The notes under the pieces are model-generated. The model had not been told where the DNA came from and ran no database searches. It was given only the letters and a program-made list of their open reading frames with translations. A DNA stretch of 64,000 bases from Vicinamibacterales bacterium (GTDB taxonomy: Bacteria; Acidobacteriota; Vicinamibacteria; Vicinamibacterales; UBA8438). Location of the stretch: positions 22,541 through 86,540 of the forward strand of contig JAPYUM010000005.1 in assembly GCA_029940535.1 (NCBI GenBank), in the 5' to 3' direction. This document shows, in pieces, positions 60,801 to 64,000 of this stretch (within the stretch, counting starts at the first letter, position 1; the number at the start of each line of letters is the position of its first letter). The position numbers and the translations under genes were made by a program.

Positions 60801-63224
60801 ATGAGCACGCTGCCGTCCTGTTTCGCGCGGCCCACCGCAACCGTCGTCACTATGGCCTGTCTGTCGCTTGGTGCGCCACACAGCCAGGCGCAGCCTCCCA
60901 TCGTGCAACCGGGGGCTCCCGGCGAACCCAGTCGGCTCATCTCGTCGACCGAGGCCTCGGATCTCGCCGGGATTGGGTTCACCGACGCCGACGTGAAGTT
61001 CATGCAAGGGATGATCTCCCACCATACCCAGGCCACCGAGATGACCCAACTCCTCGCGACGCGAAGCAACAGCGACGCGATGCAGCGGATGGCGCAGCGC
61101 ATCGAGATCTCTCAAGAAGACGAGATCGCGATGATGCAGGACTGGCTGCGTGCACGCGGACAAGCGGTCACCGCGCCGGACGCGCACCATGCCCCGGACT
61201 GGGAGCCGATGCCGGGGATGTTGACCGCGGAAGAGATGGACCAGCTCGACCAGACCGAAGCGGGCGAATTCGATCGACTGTTCCTCCGACTGATGATCAC
61301 GCACCATCGGGGCGCGTTGACCATGGTTGACACCTTGCTCTCGCAACGCGGGGCGGCGCAGGATTCACTGCTGTTCGGATTCACCTCGGACATCACCTCC
61401 GACCAGAGCATGGAAATCGACCGCATGGACGGCATGCTGGCCGAGCTGTCACCCGATCCACGGGTCGGGCTCGCCGCCGGCTTCCACGATGCCGGGCAAG
61501 CGGCGTGGAACATGGCCTTGATCGCCACGCGTCCGAAACCGGACGGTTTTCATGATCCCAACCTGCCGGCGGGCCGGCCGACGCCGACCGAGCCCAGCGA
61601 AGAGGACGTCCCCGAGGAGAAGGATACGGACGAACCGGCGCGGAGCGGCCTGCTCAACTTTGCGAACACCGATCTCGCGTTCTCCGGCGACCTGCTGTTT
61701 GAAGGCAACTACCACGGGTTCAGCGCCTATCGCGTCGAGAGTCCGGTGTCTCCCCAACTGGTCAGCTCGGTGGTGTGCCCAGGAGGACAGGGCGATGTGT
61801 CGGTGGTCGGGGACTTGCTGATCATGTCCGTGGAGCAGACCCGGGGTCGGCTCGACTGCGGGTTGCAGGGCGTCGCGGAGCCTGTGAGCACCGAGCGCTT
61901 TCGTGGGATCCGGATTTTCGATGTCAGCGACATGCGCTTGCCGAGACAGGTCGCCGCGGTGCAAACGTGCCGTGGCTCGCATACGCATACGGTGGTGACG
62001 GATCCCGACGACGAAGGCAACATTTATGTGTACGGGTCGGGGACGAGTTCGGTGCGCCCCGGAGAGGAGCTTGACGGCTGTTCGGGCGGGGCTCCCCTCG
62101 AGAACCCGGACACCGCCCTCTTCAGAATCGACGTCATCGAGATTCCGCTGACCCGCCCCGAGGAGGCGCGTATTGTCAGCCGGCCCTACGTCTTCCGCGA
62201 CTCGGAGTCCGGAGCGGTCGCCGGTCTGTGGGACGGCGGCGACCATGGGCCAGGGACGCAGCGCACGCGTGCGACCAACCAGTGCCACGACATCACCGCC
62301 TACCCGGAGATCGGTCTGGCCGCGGGGGCGTGCTCGGGCAACGGCATCCTGTTCGACATTTCTGACCCGGTCAATCCGATCCGGCTTGATGAAGTCGTGG
62401 ACCCCGGCTTCGCCTACTGGCACTCGGCCACGTTCAACAACGACGGCACCAAGGTGATCTTCACCGACGAGTGGGGTGGCGGTGGGCGGGCCCGGTGTCG
62501 CGCGTCAGACCCGCGGGACTGGGGTGCGGACGCGATTTTCGACATCGTCGACGGCAAGATGCAGTTCCGCAGCCACTACAAGCTGCCGGCCCCTCAAACC
62601 GAGCAGGAAAACTGTGTCGCACACAACGGCTCGCTGGTGCCGGTGCCGGGGCGCGACATCTTTGTGCAGGCCTGGTACCAGGGAGGCATTTCCGTCATCG
62701 ATTTCACCGATTCCTCGAACCCGGTCGAAATTGCCTTTTTTGACCGGGGTCCTCTCGACCCGGACGAGATCATCCTGGCCGGGTACTGGTCCGCGTATTG
62801 GTACCGCGGTTTTATCTACGGCACCGAGATTGCCAGGGGCCTCGACGTCCTCGAGCTGCTACCGAGTGAGTATTTGTCGCAAGATGAGATCGCCGCCGCG
62901 TCACTGGTGGCCCCCGAGTCCTTCAATGCGCAGCAGCAGCGGCGTATCGACTGGTCGCCGCGCCCCGTCATCGGGCGGGCCTACCTCGACCAACTCGGCC
63001 GGAGCAACGCCATCGCCGCAGAGCGTCGTCAGGCGTTGTCAGACTTGCTGGATCGAACGGACCAAGTGCTGGTCGACGGGGCCGAAGACGCCGCGCTGGC
63101 CGGACAACTCGACGCGGCCGCCGCCGCGCTCGAGCGCGACAGCCCCGGTGCGGCCACGGCGAATCAGAGACGACTCCGCGCACTATCGGAGAGCCTGACC
63201 AATCTGGCCGAACGCCTTCGGTGA
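60801..63224 (+). CDS. DUF305-LVIVD fusion protein, exported
   Basis: An 807-residue protein starting at ATG 60801 with a GGAG ribosome site and signal peptide (VVTMACLSLGAPHSQAQ). Residues 55-215 are a ferritin-like DUF305 domain, with two HH pairs (MISHHTQATEMTQL; MITHHRGALTM) expected to bind metal. Residues 280-720 form an LVIVD-repeat propeller (GNYHGFSAYRVESPVSPQLV, FRGIRIFDVSDMRLPRQVAA, NGILFDISDPVNPIRLDEVV, YQGGISVIDFTDSSNPVEIA). The last 80 residues are helical. The fusion is known in Actinobacteria and Acidobacteriota; a metal-binding scaffold is likely but unproven. The long open frame upstream of 60801 is antisense shadow of the NHL gene. Confidence 0.85.
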   Translation: MSTLPSCFARPTATVVTMACLSLGAPHSQAQPPIVQPGAPGEPSRLISSTEASDLAGIGFTDADVKFMQGMISHHTQATEMTQLLATRSNSDAMQRMAQRIEISQEDEIAMMQDWLRARGQAVTAPDAHHAPDWEPMPGMLTAEEMDQLDQTEAGEFDRLFLRLMITHHRGALTMVDTLLSQRGAAQDSLLFGFTSDITSDQSMEIDRMDGMLAELSPDPRVGLAAGFHDAGQAAWNMALIATRPKPDGFHDPNLPAGRPTPTEPSEEDVPEEKDTDEPARSGLLNFANTDLAFSGDLLFEGNYHGFSAYRVESPVSPQLVSSVVCPGGQGDVSVVGDLLIMSVEQTRGRLDCGLQGVAEPVSTERFRGIRIFDVSDMRLPRQVAAVQTCRGSHTHTVVTDPDDEGNIYVYGSGTSSVRPGEELDGCSGGAPLENPDTALFRIDVIEIPLTRPEEARIVSRPYVFRDSESGAVAGLWDGGDHGPGTQRTRATNQCHDITAYPEIGLAAGACSGNGILFDISDPVNPIRLDEVVDPGFAYWHSATFNNDGTKVIFTDEWGGGGRARCRASDPRDWGADAIFDIVDGKMQFRSHYKLPAPQTEQENCVAHNGSLVPVPGRDIFVQAWYQGGISVIDFTDSSNPVEIAFFDRGPLDPDEIILAGYWSAYWYRGFIYGTEIARGLDVLELLPSEYLSQDEIAAASLVAPESFNAQQQRRIDWSPRPVIGRAYLDQLGRSNAIAAERRQALSDLLDRTDQVLVDGAEDAALAGQLDAAAAALERDSPGAATANQRRLRALSESLTNLAERLR

Positions 63225-63242
63225 GGCGACACGGCGAGCGAG

Positions 63243-63743
63243 TCAATCGGCCGGGGTGTCGCGGTTGATCGTCCGGTGCTTGATGCGCCACCCATCCGAG
63301 GTCCGTACAAACTCGTCGTCGTAGTAGCCGGTAAAGGTCGTCGTTGCCGGACGCGTCGTCACATCCAACAGGACGTAGTACGCGCGGCCCTTCGCCCCAT
63401 CCGGGGTCGCCGTGATGAGGTAGCTCCCGGTCCGATGGCGTCGTCCCACGTCGCCGGTCTGCCCCTGATACCGCTGGGCCCGCTCAGCCCGGAGAGCCGG
63501 CATCCCCTGAATACTGCTACCGTCGGCTCGCACCATCGTGGCGTCTTCGGCGAACGCGGACACGAACAGTTCGGCGTCTCGAAAGTCACTCCCCTGACTG
63601 TAGCGAGCGTAGAGGGCTTCGATCTCGCCATAGTCCTGACCGGTCAACATACCTGAGCCCGTGGCTCGCGACTGAGCCGACACCCACCCGAATCCCGCGA
63701 CAATCACTACGGCGACCGCCACCAATACTCGTATCTTCGACAT
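63243..63743 (-). CDS. secreted SnoaL/NTF2-like protein
   Basis: A 166-residue exported protein starting at ATG 63743 behind GGAGAAGGAG, with signal peptide (VLVAVAVVIVAGFGWVSAQ). The NTF2-like fold is visible as EIEALYARYSQGSDFRDAEL, FVSAFAEDATMVRADGSSIQ, TGSYLITATPDGAKGRAYYV and DDEFVRTSDGWRIKHRTINR. Such domains bind small hydrophobic ligands or act as isomerases; no catalytic role is implied here. It converges on the DUF305-LVIVD gene. Confidence 0.85.
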   Translation of the reverse strand: MSKIRVLVAVAVVIVAGFGWVSAQSRATGSGMLTGQDYGEIEALYARYSQGSDFRDAELFVSAFAEDATMVRADGSSIQGMPALRAERAQRYQGQTGDVGRRHRTGSYLITATPDGAKGRAYYVLLDVTTRPATTTFTGYYDDEFVRTSDGWRIKHRTINRDTPAD

Positions 63744-63818
63744 GCTAGCTCCTTCTCCATTGGAACACCGATTCATTTGCGGACAGCCCGAGACCGCCGC
63801 CGTCCTGTGTCGTCGTGC

Positions 63819-64000
63819 TCACCCCTTGACCAAATACCCCTTTTTCTCGAGCACGTCGCGGACGCGACCCCGGAGTTCGCCTTGCACTTCCACCCCGTCA
63901 TCCAGGACAGCCCCACCTGTGCCACATGATCGTTTCAGCTCGCCACACAACGACTTCAGAAACGCGGCGTTCCGCGGCAGGCCGTACACGACCGTCACCG
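63819..64000 (-). CDS. YciH/SUI1 (eIF1-like) translation factor, 3' part only
   Basis: On the reverse strand the window edge carries VTVVYGLPRNAAFLKSLCGE, then LKRSCGTGGAVLDDGVEVQG and EKKGYLVKG before a TGA at 63819-63821. This is the eIF1/SUI1 fold of bacterial YciH (the GTGG loop and VQGELRGRVRDVLEKKG helix). YciH-type proteins influence start-codon selection. Only about 60 C-terminal codons lie in the window; the start is beyond it. Confidence 0.9.
   Translation of the reverse strand, partial: VTVVYGLPRNAAFLKSLCGELKRSCGTGGAVLDDGVEVQGELRGRVRDVLEKKGYLVKG

Noticed and set aside
1..64000. CRISPR arrays, tRNA and rRNA genes
   Set aside because: No regularly spaced direct repeats were seen and no cloverleaf or rRNA-like conserved sequence was recognised by eye.

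Overview
The window looks like a high-GC chromosomal segment from an acidobacterium, most likely of the Vicinamibacteria type. This is inferred from gene content only: Ser/Thr kinases of the [10 protein letters not shown] type with PD40/WD40-like C-termini, VWA proteins, an ankyrin/DUF1592/DUF1552 cassette, secreted PQQ enzymes, DUF1111 and LVIVD proteins, and very many signal peptides. There is no rRNA, tRNA or CRISPR array, and one complete insertion sequence.

Layout. 1-5.3 kb: the 5' end of an NAD(P)-binding gene, a decayed vapBC pair, a secreted esterase, a methyltransferase, and an intact vapBC pair whose toxin gene overlaps a secreted alpha/beta-hydrolase gene. 5.6-11 kb is a scrap yard: a kinase remnant fused in frame to the C-terminal half of a PLP decarboxylase, a PH-domain membrane pair (YdbS/YdbT-like), a REP-like palindrome, a third vapBC pair, and further kinase remnants. 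11-20.5 kb: a PQQ dehydrogenase, a dgcN-dgcA-like D-glutamate pair, a PQQ propeller, a fourth vapBC pair, an exported HpcH/HpaI aldolase, an eroded DUF1111 cytochrome and an exported protein-isoaspartate methyltransferase. 20.6-24.2 kb: a Tat flavoprotein, a beta-sandwich protein and a diheme cytochrome c, apparently one redox operon. 24.4-34.4 kb: TPR and VWA proteins, an IS6-family element, a five-S1-domain protein, a second PQQ dehydrogenase, another kinase scar and a cupin. 34.4-41 kb: an acyl-CoA synthetase and a TRAP transporter operon headed by a PD40 propeller. 41-46.4 kb: an ankyrin, DUF1592 cytochrome and DUF1552 cassette joined by ATGA overlaps. 46.4-49 kb: a copper operon with an LPMO-like histidine-brace protein and a heme plus PHM-like protein. 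49-58 kb: secreted hydrolases, a PD40 protein, an ICMT-like enzyme, an orphan MotA/MotB-like pair resembling ZorAB, a multiheme protein and a frameshifted PhnB-like gene. 58-64 kb: amidohydrolase, NHL propeller, DUF305-LVIVD fusion, SnoaL-like protein and the 3' end of a YciH/SUI1 gene.

Two themes stand out. The first is periplasmic oxidation: PQQ enzymes, flavoprotein, several c-type cytochromes and copper proteins, with electron-acceptor cytochromes encoded beside the oxidases. The second is gene decay in the first 34 kb: four kinase remnants each keep the P-loop end, one vapBC pair is broken, and several genes carry single-base frameshifts. In a metagenome assembly some of these frameshifts could be base errors. 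The best candidates for something new are the copper operon (46.4-48.9 kb), the Tat flavoprotein operon (20.7-24.2 kb) and the ZorAB-like pair without known effectors (54.4-56.2 kb).
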